Source: Limnomonas spitsbergensis
Lineage: Eukaryota > Chlorophyta > Chlorophyceae > Chlamydomonadales
Direction of reading: 5' to 3'
Assembly: GCA_037349105.1 (NCBI GenBank)
Contig: JAYJMM010000069.1
Location: forward strand, 372,001-436,000
DNA length: 64,000 nucleotides
The position numbers and the translations under genes were made by a program. Positions 45,987 to 56,310 of this stretch are shown here, piece after piece (position 1 is the first letter of the stretch; each line of letters begins with the position of its first letter). The notes beneath the pieces were generated by a model that was given only the letters and a program-made list of their open reading frames with translations, ran no database searches and was not told the DNA's origin.

Positions 45987-46894
45987 CCGTAGTGATACGA
46001 TGATATGGTGATACCAATTGGTTATTGGAATAACATGCTGCGACAATCAATAACCAACTTAAATCACCGCGATTGAACCGACCAAACCCTCGGAAACCCT
46101 CGAAATTTGCGTTAAGCCAGGATAGCCGCGAAACATTTCTCTAGTTGATATCTCTTGCGATGGAGGGCCCCAGCGGTGGACCAGGTCCACCTCCAGGTGC
46201 TGCTAGCTCACTACTAAGGCCTCCTGCGAGGCAGCATAACCTTTTCGATTTCATGCCCCGGGTTCTTCCGGGGCAGCCTAGTGCTTCCACGCAATCCGTC
46301 AGGCTAGATCCAGAGGTACAGCGACAAAAGGAAGAGAGGCATTTGGAGACGCAGCGCATGGCTCAACTCGACCCACACTCGGGAGCTGCAAAGCGCCCTC
46401 GCATCCTGTCGGCGATCCGGCAAGCGACGAGCATGTTCGCAGTTAATGTTCGTGCAGCGCTCGCGAGCCTACTGGATCCGGAGCCAGCGCGACTGTCTCT
46501 TAACCTGGGCAAACGCGGGCCTTACAACAGTGAGTGTCTTCGTCGACCTCATGCTAGGCAGGGGTTGATGCCTGATGTGGGTGGCATGATGCATGGTGAT
46601 GTGTTCCTAGTGATGTGATTTGATATGCCATGCATGGTTGCCATGCACTGTTGAGTCTGATTCTAAATGTTCTTTCATTATTGTGCACACAAGTGGTCTG
46701 GGACAGTGGAAGCCGCTCATCATCGACCACGCAATCGAGAAGCACACCCGGAGGAAAAAAATGAATAACCAATTTAAATCACCGTCGAAAATGCGACCAA
46801 ATCCCATTAACCTATTTGTTATCACCATTTTTTATTTTCCATCGATTTTCTTTAACCAATATCATCGTATCACCAAATCATCGTATCACTACGG
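45987..46894 (+). mobile_element. TIR-bounded segment in the left arm
   Basis: It starts CCGTAGTGATACGATGAT and ends with the reverse complement (ATCATCGTATCACTACGG). Inverted similarity continues inwards (TGGTGATAC, TTGGTTATT/AATAACC, AAATCACCGCG). It carries an open exon at 46160-46529 and a short second block near 46692. No clear target-site duplication is seen (flanks GACATT and TACGGG). It is a candidate small DNA transposon or foldback element that carries or captured coding sequence. Confidence 0.5.
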
Positions 46895-47929
46895 TACGGG
46901 ACTTGTAGTGAGCATGGAGTCCTGTGAGTGGGGAGGGTCATTGCCCCCTCCGCCTCCTCTATCAGCCACGTCATGCCTCGCTCCTTGTGTGCTCCGCCCT
47001 TGAGCTCCTTGTAGGGATACAACCCTCTAGGAGCTCCGCCTGGCTTGTATAGTCACATCACCGCATGCTGTTTTAGCGCAACCCGTTCCTTCACCCCTCC
47101 TCCAAGCTTGTCTCCCCTCTTTTGAAGTGACTTTGTGCATTCTTTATTAAGCCTGTTCTCGTGAGCTCCCACGCTTTGCCTCTGATCGGCGCTACCTTTG
47201 CAGATCCTCAAGGCCATGCGCGTCGAAGCCCGCTTTGGCACGGGTGACGGAAATCGGTCTACAGAGTCCCTTGCTGACGTCAAGATCTACGATGCCAATG
47301 AAGAGGTGATAGGACTGATGGAGCTGAAGACTCACTAGACGATGGTGCTCCGCAAGAGGCTGGCCGAGGTGCTGCTGACGGATGACGACCTTTGCTCCAG
47401 TGGTGAAAAAACGGCCAAGAGAGCTGTACAACATGTGTGCATGTTTCCCTTTTCGCCATATTGACTGGGCCTGAATGGGGCCAGCGCCGTGCTCTGATGG
47501 TGTTCTGTGGGGCTGAAGGAAGGGCTGTGTGTCACATGTTGTGTGCCGCATCATTCGTGTACTCAAGTGTTGCGCAGTGATGTGCTGCCACGCACTGTGC
47601 TAGGCAACAGTTTGGCTAAGCAGTGTGAGCATCCGCTATCGTTTCATTATCGCTGCATATGGAACATGTCCAAGTGCACTGGATCCCCTCGCTCACAAGA
47701 AAGTTTCCAATTTTTCCCCAGTCTAAAGTAACGTGTCTTCCAGTGATCTACTTCCGTTGCGCAGCTGTTCGGGGACCTCATCGTCGCCGAGAGGTCTGTG
47801 GGCCTGCTGACCACCTTCAACGAGATATGGATGGTCCGACGTGTGGCAGCTGACTTGATAGACCTCAAGGTGCGCACATGCAAACAGTCTCTGCTTCATT
47901 TGTAGTTCTGCCTTTGGTTAACACACCTG

Positions 47930-48190
47930 GTGGGTAGGGGGGGTAGGGGGGAACACACCTCCCTTGCCCCCCTGACTTGGCTGGGGCTGGTTTGGGGTCC
48001 CCTTGGGGTAGGGATGAAGGGCTGTGAAGGTCATAGGGTCAGGGTCCAAGCCTGGCTCAAGGGGTGGCAGCCGTTTCTAGGGGGGAGGGGGGGGGACCAG
48101 GGGATGGAGGCAGGGGGTGATTAGTGGGGCACCCCCCCCGCCTCCCCTGACTTGGCTGGGGGTGGTTTTGGGTCCCCTAGTTGAGGTGCA
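47930..48190 (+). repeat. Imperfect direct repeat around CCCCTGACTTGGCTGGGG
   Basis: CCCCCTGACTTGGCTGGGG plus GGTTTGGGGTCCCCT occurs at about 47969 and again near 48148. It is intronic and C/G-rich, and the same repeat is present in the right arm. Confidence 0.75.
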
Positions 48191-49240
48191 ATCTATTTGG
48201 GCTTGTGATATGCTCTCAGTTGGTCTTGCTGTGATTGGTGTGCCTGCCCCCTTGGGTAGCCAGTCATTGATTAATGTGCCGCCACGGGACGGCGTGACCA
48301 TCATGGCCTGGTACAGCCTTGATAGCCGCGACAGCCATTGGGGTCTCGGCGACCTTCGGCTCTTGACCTGTTGCTATGCCATGCCCTTGACTGTCTCAGC
48401 ATGAGTGGCTTGACCGACCGAGAGACACATCGCGACTAACAATGTGGTGCCTTCCCTTTGTCGTCGCAGATTTCGAAGGTCTTCTCCCCTCGAGGCCAAC
48501 ACATTCTCCTCATGGTGTACGCGTTGAGGGTATGTCCACTTTTCGCACAATGCTTCCAGGGATGTGGGTGAGAAAAAGAGTCCCTCATGGTCTCTATAGA
48601 TGATGCTAGACTTGATGTTTGTAGACCTTTCTTTTTGTGGTTGCTATGGCGACTGCAGTGTTGTGTTGTGACCTACGCCAATTGATCAGCTATGTTGTGT
48701 GCCTTATAGGAAGTGAAGCAACTAGAGCTCTCACATCATTGTTTAATTTGTCGCATAAAGCATTATAAAGCTCTCTACACTACAAGTTTTTATCATGAAG
48801 CTCATGCCACAACACTTGCTTACACCCTAAACCCTACCCCAAACCCTACACCACATGCACCTAGGCACTTAACCCTGGTGCAGGTGGCCGGCACCACTAA
48901 ACCCTACCCTAAACCCTTAACCCCTATTCTGGCTCAGATGACCTGCTGTCCTTGTGGCTACTCCCGCCCATGCATGAGATGGCGCTCTCTGAGAAGATGC
49001 CGTCTATTAAAGTCCCCGACTCCCAGACGACCGCGGACGTCGAGGAGGACGGCAACATGGACAATGAGGGCTTGGGAGAGGATAATTCCGACGATGATCA
49101 TGTCCAGCCGGGTAAGAAGACCAAGATCACGGCCGTCGTCGGCCCCGGCATGATTACCTGCGCCCAAAGCAACAAAGCACATAGCGGTCAGTCATGCAGC
49201 CTCGGCCCAGGAAACCAACTGCGGATCTGGTCTCTAAAAA

Positions 49241-50124
49241 CCATTCATATGGCAATCACAGCTTCACCCGCTTCAGGTCAGTCAACCAATAGAAAGCTCC
49301 ATAAGCAGAGCACATCCACAAACATCCGTACATGCAATAGTGGATCAGGTGCGCCACTCAAAAACATTGGCAAGCCTGGCATTGAAAAATAATGTAGGCA
49401 GGTCAGCCTCGCTCACAACAAAAAACAGCTGGCCACATGATGATCACGCCTCCAACACGACTGATGGTGTAAGCCTGAGGCAATCAATAATTCAGACGAG
49501 GATGGTGTGTCAGACCTGACGAGTCTAGGGAGACGCCCTCCAAGGACATGGCGATGAAGGGCGAAAATACGTGGTCCATAAGTCCGTAGGCCAGGACGGT
49601 CGGCACGAACTTCCCTTGCAAGCACTGCACCTTGCGGTACATCTCTAGCTCAGTCCGCATCTCCGCCTCGCCTTCGCTGGTGGTCTTGAAACACTTGACG
49701 GCCGCGGGTTGGGCCCCGTGGAGACGAGCCATATACAAAGAGCCGGTGCCGCCGACGCTGATCAGCTGACCTGGGAAGAGTGAGGTAGGTTGGGGAAACA
49801 GCTATGCGCTCAACAAGATTGAAGAGAAGCGGCATGTGTTGTCCCATCCCACCATCAATAAGCATGGCATTGAGCACACTGGGGATGCACGTTCTAGCGA
49901 CTACAAAGCTTAGCGAACAGGCAAGGTGAACCCATTACTGGAGCAAGTACCATAGTTCAAAGCTGCCCTCTCAAATATGACGCTAGATAATTGCATAAGA
50001 AAAGGGGATGCTACTACTATGTAGCCGCATTTCGCAGTCAATACAACTGCACAATTTAGTCACATGCCAAACCCTACATGCTTCATGTTGGCGTTGAGGC
50101 ACTCACCCAGCTGAATGATTTTTA
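49241..50124. other. Unique loop between the palindrome arms
   Basis: 884 bp are not shared by the two arms. It contains one minus-strand kinase-like exon (49516-49770, listed separately). The rest has no recognised gene. Confidence 0.85.
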
Positions 50125-53100
50125 GAGACCAGATCCGCAGTTGGTTTCCTGGGCCGAGGCTGCAAGACTGACCGCTATGTGCTTTGTTGCTCTGGGCGCT
50201 GATAATCATGCCGGGGCCGACGACGGCCGTGATCTTGGTCTTCTTACCCGGCTGGACATGATCATCGTCGGAATCATCCTCTCCCAAGCCCTCATTGTCC
50301 ATGTTGCCGTCCTCCTCGACGTCCGCGGTCGTCTGGGAGTCGGGGACTTTAATAGACGGCATCTTCTCGGAGAGCGCCATCTCCTGCAGGGGCGGGAGTA
50401 GCCACAAGGACAGCATGTCATCAGAGCCAGAATAGGGTTAAGGGTTTAGGGTAGGGTTTAGTGGTGCCGGCCACCTGCACCAGGGTTAAGTGCCTAGGTG
50501 CATGTGGTGTAGGGTTTGGAGTAGGGTTTAGGGTGTAAGCAAGTGTTGTGGCACGAGCTTCATGATAAAAACTTGTAGTGTAGAGAGCTTTATAATGCTT
50601 TATGCGACAAATTAAACAATGTTGTGAGAGCTCTAGTTGCTTTACTTCCTATAAGGCACACAACATAGCTGATCAATTGGCGTATGTCACAACACAACAC
50701 TGCAGTCGCCATAGCAACCACAAAAAGAAAGGTCTACAAACATCAAGTCTAGCATCATCTATAGAGACCATGAGGGACTCTTTTTCTCACCCACATCCCT
50801 GGAAGCATTGTGCGACAAGTGGACATACCCTCAACGCGTACACCATGAGGAGAATGTGCTGGCCTCGAGGGGAGAAGACCTTCGAAATCTGCGACGACAA
50901 AGGGAAGGCACCACATTGTTAGTCGCGATGTGTCTCTCGGTCGGTCAAGCCACTCATGCTGAGACAGTCAAGGGCATGGCATAGCAACAGGTCAAGAGCC
51001 GAAGGTCACCGAGACCCCAATGGCTGTCGCGGCTATCAAGGCTGTACCAGGCCATGATGGTCACGCCGTCCCGTGGCGGCACATTAATCAATGACTGGCT
51101 ACCCAAGGGGGCAGGCACACCAATCACAGCAAGACCAACTGAGAGCATATCACAAGCCCAAATAGATTGCACCTCAACTAGGGGACCCAAAACCACCCCC
51201 AGCCAAGTCAGGGGAGGCGGGGGGGGTGCCCCACTACTCACCCCCTGCCTCCATCCCTTGGTCCCCCCCCCTCCCCCTAGAAACGGCTGCCACCCCTTGA
51301 GCCAGGCTTGGACCCTGACCCTATGACCTTCACAGCCCTTCATCCCTACCCCAAGGGGACCCCAAACCAGCCCCAGCCAAGTCAGGGGGGCAAGGGAGGT
51401 GTGTTCCCCCCTACCCCCCTACCCACCAGGTGTGTTAACCAAAGGCAGAACTACAAATGAAGTAGAGACTGTTTGCATGTGCGCACCTTGAGGTCTATCA
51501 AGTCAGCTGCCACACGTCGGACCATCCATATCTCGTTGAAGGTGGTCAGCAGGCCCACAGACCTCTCGGCGACGATGAGGTCCCCGAACAGCTGCGCAAC
51601 AGAAGCAGATCACTGGAAGACACGTTACTTTAGACTGGGGAAAAATTGGAAACTTTCTTGTGAGCGAGGGGATCCAGTGCACTTGGACATGTTCCATATG
51701 CAGCGATAATGAAACGATAGCGGATGCTCACACTGCTTAGCCAAACTGTTGCCTAGCACAGTGCGTGACAGCACATCAATGCGCAACACTTGAGTACACG
51801 AATGATGCGGCACACAACATGTGACACACAGCCCTTCCTTCAACCCCACAGAACACCATCAGAGCACGGCGCTGGCCCCATTCAGGCCCAGTCAATATGG
51901 CGAAAAGGGAAACATGCACACATGTTGTACAGCTCTCTTGGCCGTTTTTTCACCACTGGAGCAAAGGTCGTCATCCGTCAGCAGCACCTCGGCCAGCCTC
52001 TTGCGGAGCACCATCGTCTAGTGAGTCTTCAGCTCCATCAGTCCTATCACCTCTTCATTGGCATCGTAGATCTTGACGTCAGCAGGGGACTCTGTAGACC
52101 GATTTCCGTCACCCGTGCCAAAGCGGGCTTCGACGCGCATGGCCTTGAGGATCTGCAAAGGTAGCGCCGATCAGAGGCAAAGCGTGGGAGCTCACGAGAA
52201 CAGGCTTAATAAAGAATGCACAAAGTCACTTCAAAAGAGGGGAGACAAGCTTGGAGGAGGGGTGAAGGAACGGGTTGCGCTAAAACAGCATGCGGTGATG
52301 TGACTATACAAGCCAGGCGGAGCTCCTAGAGGGTTGTACCCCTACAAGGAGCTCAAGGGCGGAGCACACAAGGAGCGAGGCATGACGTGGCTGATAGAGG
52401 AGGCGGAGGGGGCAATGACCCTCCCCACTCACAGGACTCCATGCTCACTACAAGTCCCGCACCGTAGTGATACGATGATTTGGTGATACGATGATATTGG
52501 TTAAAGAAAATCGATGGAAAATAAAAAATGGTGATAACAAATAGGTTAATGGGATTTGGTCGCATTTTCGACGGTGATTTAAATTGGTTATTCATTTTTT
52601 TCCTCCGGGTGTGCTTCTCGATTGCGAGGTCGATGATGAGCGGCTTCTACTGTCCCAAACCACTTGTGTGCACAATAATGAAAGAACATTTAGAATCAGA
52701 CTCAACAGTGCATGGCAACCATGCATGGCATATCAAATCACATCACTAGGAACACACCACCATGCATCATGCCACCCACATCAGGCATCAACCCCTAGCA
52801 TGAGGTCGACGAAGACACTCACTGTTGTAAGGCCCGCGTTTGCCCAGGTTAAGAGACAGTCGCGCTGGCTCCGGATCCAGTAGGCTCGCGAGCGTTGCAC
52901 GAACATTAACTGCGAACATGCTCGTCGCTTGCCGGATCGCCGACAAGATGCGAGGGCGCTTTGCAGCTCCCGAGTGTGGGTCGAGTTGAGCCATGCGCTG
53001 CGTCTCCAAATGCCTCTCTTCCTTTTGTCGCTGTACCTCTGGATCTAGCCTGACGGATTGCGTGGAAGCACTAGGCTGCCCCGGAAGAACCCGGGGCATG

Positions 53101-54653
53101 AAATCGAAAAGGTTACGCTGCCTCGCAGGAGGCCTTAGAAGTGAGCTAGCAGCACCTGGAGGTGGACCTGGTCCACCGCTGGGGCCCTCCATCGCAAGAG
53201 ATATCAACTAGAGAAATTTTTCGCGGCTATCCTGGCTTAACGCAAATTTCGAGGGTTTCCGAGGGTTTGGTCGGTTCAATCGCGGTGATTTAAGTTGGTT
53301 ATTGATTGTCGCAGCATTTTACATGGTGATACAATTGGTTATTCCAATAACCAATTGGTATCACCAAATCATCGTATCACTACGGAATGTCCATGTGGGG
53401 TTTCCTAGGTTTCCTGCAGCACAACATGCACCTCCGACAAGAAGCGTGCGCTCCAAAAAGTCTGCTCTCACTGAACAAGCAGCAGTGCACCGATAATCAT
53501 TTTGTATGTATGTATGTGCAAAGCATGAGCGCCTCCTTTTGCAACGAGCATTTGGCAGAAAGTAGCATTGCCTTACATGTGACACAATCTTCTGCTGGTG
53601 GGTTGCAAAAGCCCCAAAAACTCCCATCTCATTGCCGGCCATTTCAGGAGCGGTGTTGAGGGGCCGGTCCACGAGGCCGGTGCTCGCTCTTAGCTTGGCG
53701 TAGAAGTCGTGGAAGCCTTGCTCCTGCTCCTGGTCCACCTCGGTGCACTTGCCATAGCTTCTGGCGTTCACGCTCAGCCTGCTACTGCACTTTCGGCCTT
53801 AAGGCTGTGCTATGTCCTCCACCAGCAGCTCGCATTGACTCACCGCCGCGTCAAGCGGGGAGACCATGCCACCTACATTGAGCAAAGGGCCCGGACGTGG
53901 TCAGGTCGGTGGAAGGGCGCAGGGGCCCAGGGGGGCGCACGAGGACATGTAGGAGGGCAGGTCGACAGGCAGGTGCACGCAATGAAATCGGCAGGCGGCT
54001 GGTGCGGCACGATTAGGCGCCGCCGCTAAAATTCACACAGGGGCTAGGTGGCATGAGTGGGCCAGTCGCAGTACACTGGAAGGGCAGCAAGCGTAACCAG
54101 ACAGAGCATGCAATGGGGCCCTTGCGGCACCACTGAGAGGAGGGGCATGAGTGGACAATGGGGCAAAGGCAGGCAGAAGGGAAGTGGACAGGCGCCACAG
54201 CAGCTGCTACAGCCTCCACTGAAGTCAGCAAGGGAACACATAATTTAAAATACAAATAATAGGGTCCGTGGCGGCACCACTGAGAGGAGGGGTAGGAGTG
54301 GACAATGGGGCAAAGGCAGGCGGGAGGGAAGGGGACGGGTGCCACAGCAGCTGCTGCAGCCTCCACTGCAGTCAGCAAGGGAACACATAATTTAAAATAA
54401 AATAACAGCAAGGCAGAAAGGTAGCGGGAAATCTTGCTGGGCAGCAGGCAGCTGCTCTTCATCTTCATCAGGGCTGCGTGCCTGTCAAAGGTAAGCAGGT
54501 ATGCGAGGATGCCGGTCACGACACTCAGCCACGCAGGAAACTCCATCCTTGTGAATACAATCGATAGCAGCTGGCATGCCTCGCCCAATTGATGCATTGT
54601 GGGCACCGTCGCCGCAAATAGGAGCTGCTTCAAGTGCTCACCGCGTGTCCACA
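49516..54653 (-). pseudogene. Decayed nuclease/kinase-fusion gene, right-arm copy, with truncated kinase lobe
   Basis: Matching exons on the complement: 53778-53577, about 53192-52823, 52152-51922 (same in-frame TAG), 51591-51487, 50888-50829, an acidic linker about 50430-50115, then the loop exon 49770-49516. The linker end joins the loop exon in frame (IIQLG|GQLISVGGTG). The loop exon has a kinase N-lobe pattern: SVGGTGSLYMARL, AAVKCF with the putative ATP Lys, TELEMYRKVQCLQGKFVPTV. HRD and DFG segments are absent, and the downstream frame stops within about 21 codons. The acceptor of the linker exon reads CTCTG here but CTCAG in the left arm, so splicing may be lost. CR-effector-like nuclease-kinase fusion is the best guess. 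Both copies look non-functional. Confidence 0.55.
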
Positions 54654-55243
54654 CTGGAAGTAGCAAAGGCAAACAACACGCAACGCAATACAGAAAATCG
54701 TGGCGTGGCGTCCCCCAGTGCACCCCTGCCTAATCCATGCGTCATAACAATGCCCCTTCATACAGAGCGGGGCCACGTGCATACGTCAAGTACACATTTT
54801 TTGTGCTACCCGTCCTGGCTCAGGGCGATGACAAGTGGGGCGGCATGGCTTCTGCAAGGGAGGCAGTGCAACAAGATAACGGTATCGCGTAGGGGAGGAT
54901 GGTGCACAACAGAAGTGGAGATATTCGTCGTCGGTGCCCGTCGCTGCCATGCCTATGTAAGCAGGGTACACATACAAAGTGTGTCGGGCTGTGGTTCCGG
55001 GTGAGCAACCTTACAGGGGAAGTCAACACCACCCATAAAGGAGAGGGGAAGGCAGAACCACCCAGCAGCAAGGCTGTGGTTTGCAGTAATTATGCATGCA
55101 TGGCGGGAGAACACACACATGAAAGGGGCAAGCAATGGACAGGAATAATGGGGCTCTCGTGAGAGGTGGCCCGAAGGGCCACAATGCGGGTAAAGGGCAT
55201 TGCCATCGCATGCTCCGCACCAACATGAAGATGCACCAGGATT
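50125..55243 (-). repeat. Right arm of the large inverted repeat
   Basis: It is the reverse complement of 43990-49240 with scattered substitutions and small indels. It ends at ATGCACCAGGATTGC, where the left arm meets the 42-bp satellite. Confidence 0.95.
52462..53385 (-). mobile_element. TIR-bounded segment in the right arm
   Basis: It is the counterpart of 45987-46894 with the same CCGTAGTGATACGATGAT ends. It is slightly longer because of an ATTGGTTATTCCAATAACCA palindromic stretch near its outer end. Confidence 0.5.
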
Positions 55244-55253
55244 GCTGTAGCAT

Positions 55254-55313
55254 GCAGATGCACTTGGGTGGCAGCATCTTGAGGGATATGCTGCTGCACC
55301 CAAGTGCATCTGC
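55254..55313. repeat. Long hairpin just outside the right palindrome arm
   Basis: GCAGATGCACTTGGGT pairs with ACCCAAGTGCATCTGC, and inside it GCAGCAT pairs with ATGCTGC around CTTGAGGGAT. This gives a near-continuous stem of about 24 bp. A further partial copy follows (GCATATCCCTCAAGAT). Confidence 0.85.
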
Positions 55314-56310
55314 ATATCCCTCAAGATCAGCCGATGCATACCCCATGGTACACAGCATATCCCCTCAGCTCCTAGGGGTTTAGGGTATAGGTTGGGGGGT
55401 CTTGGAGTTTATAGCATGCATATATCATGTAGAACATGCGCGTTCAAACAAGCATGGGTGAAGGCGGAAGTACATGGGGGATGTATGCAAGAGGGAGAGC
55501 TTTCCCCTACAACCCCCCCTGCCCCCCATGCCGGAGGTCATTCTGTTCAGGGAGGCCTTCCTCATCCCCTATGATTTTCAGGGTACAAAAAGTTATCTTC
55601 CAGGCACCCAGACATCATTGTTGTGGAGCAAGCACAACTGCTCCCTCCCCGAACTCTGACTTTCATAGAAGGGTACGAGGTTTCCTTCTGTGGCGAGAGT
55701 TCAGGTTTGGTTCAGGGTTAGGACTCGTGCAGAGCTGCTGCAAGCAGGCGCGCAAAGTCTGGTGCTCTGCCGAAGACCTGGTAGGCTGGCAGGTGTTGTG
55801 CTATAGCTACTGTGCTGCATGCATGATGATCATCTCTCCATGAGGGAGGTGAGTGTGGTTTGCACATCTGGCGCATGTATGGCGGTGCAGCCCAGTGCGC
55901 TCATGAAGGTCACATTGGTGGTGTCATACAAATAGATAACGATATTATTACTTCTGTTTTTTTTTGTATAGGGATGCCTTCTGCATAAGTATGTGTGTGT
56001 GCGATTTATTTTAAAACAAGTACATTTATGGCAATTCAAGGCCCCAAGCTGAAGAGAGCAGGGATGGCACGAGACTAGAGCGTGGTCAAGCGAGTTAGAG
56101 GGAAATTATGACAGAGAGCTTTGCTCGTTGTTTTAAGAGGTGCAGCCCAGTGCGCTCTTGTGTCAAGACCTCGCGTGAGGACAAGCACAAGGCAAGCGGT
56201 GGACAGGCATGAGGGGGCTCATTTAAAGGGTATCCCTACAAGCCAGATCACGGATCCAAGGCAGAGCCGGCAGGGGCTCCGGCAGATCGGAACATACAGG
56301 GCGTCAATGT
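55314..56310. other. Spacer with no assigned gene
   Basis: A TAGGGGTTTAGGGTATAGG telomere-like word is near 55372. From 55582 an AG-preceded frame is open to a TAG near 55718 (for example HPDIIVVEQAQLLPPRT) and could be an exon of an unknown gene. TGCAGCCCAGTGCGCTC is duplicated at 55890 and 56141. Nothing is firmly supported. Confidence 0.4.

Larger units (their letters stand above)
44581..49190 (+). pseudogene. Decayed nuclease/kinase-fusion gene, left-arm copy
   Basis: Likely exons with GT-AG edges: 45603-45804, 46160-46529 (MEGPSGGPGPPPGAAS start), 47204-47434, 47765-47869, 48470-48529, and 48938 to about 49190. An open block at 44581-44815 (WTRGEHLKQLMFAATVPT) may also belong. 47204-47434 carries DVKIYDANEEVIGLMELKT, a PD-(D/E)XK-like D...ELK pattern, with an in-frame TAG after the following His. 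47765-47869 carries LLTTFNEIWMVRR and 48470 carries GQHILLMVYALR. These are features I associate with the REase-kinase proteins of the Crinkler/CR-effector-like class, and the family call is inference. An acidic linker (DVEEDGNMDNEGLGEDNSDD) follows. The arm stops before any kinase exon, so this copy lacks it. The exons upstream of 47204 may be a separate gene. Confidence 0.55.
43990..49240 (+). repeat. Left arm of the large inverted repeat
   Basis: It is near identical to the complement of 50125-55243. The left plus right coordinate sum moves from about 99232 at the outer end to 99368 at the inner end because of indels. The largest indel is one 147-bp tandem unit present only on the left. 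It begins directly at the end of the 42-bp satellite, at CTGGTGCATCTTCATGTTGG. Confidence 0.95.

Noticed and set aside
48713..49153. 146-codon plus-strand frame with Arg-rich end
   Set aside because: The overlapping frame with the acidic DVEEDGNMDNEGLG text is the one shared with the opposite arm's in-frame exon join. The Arg-rich frame is its shadow.
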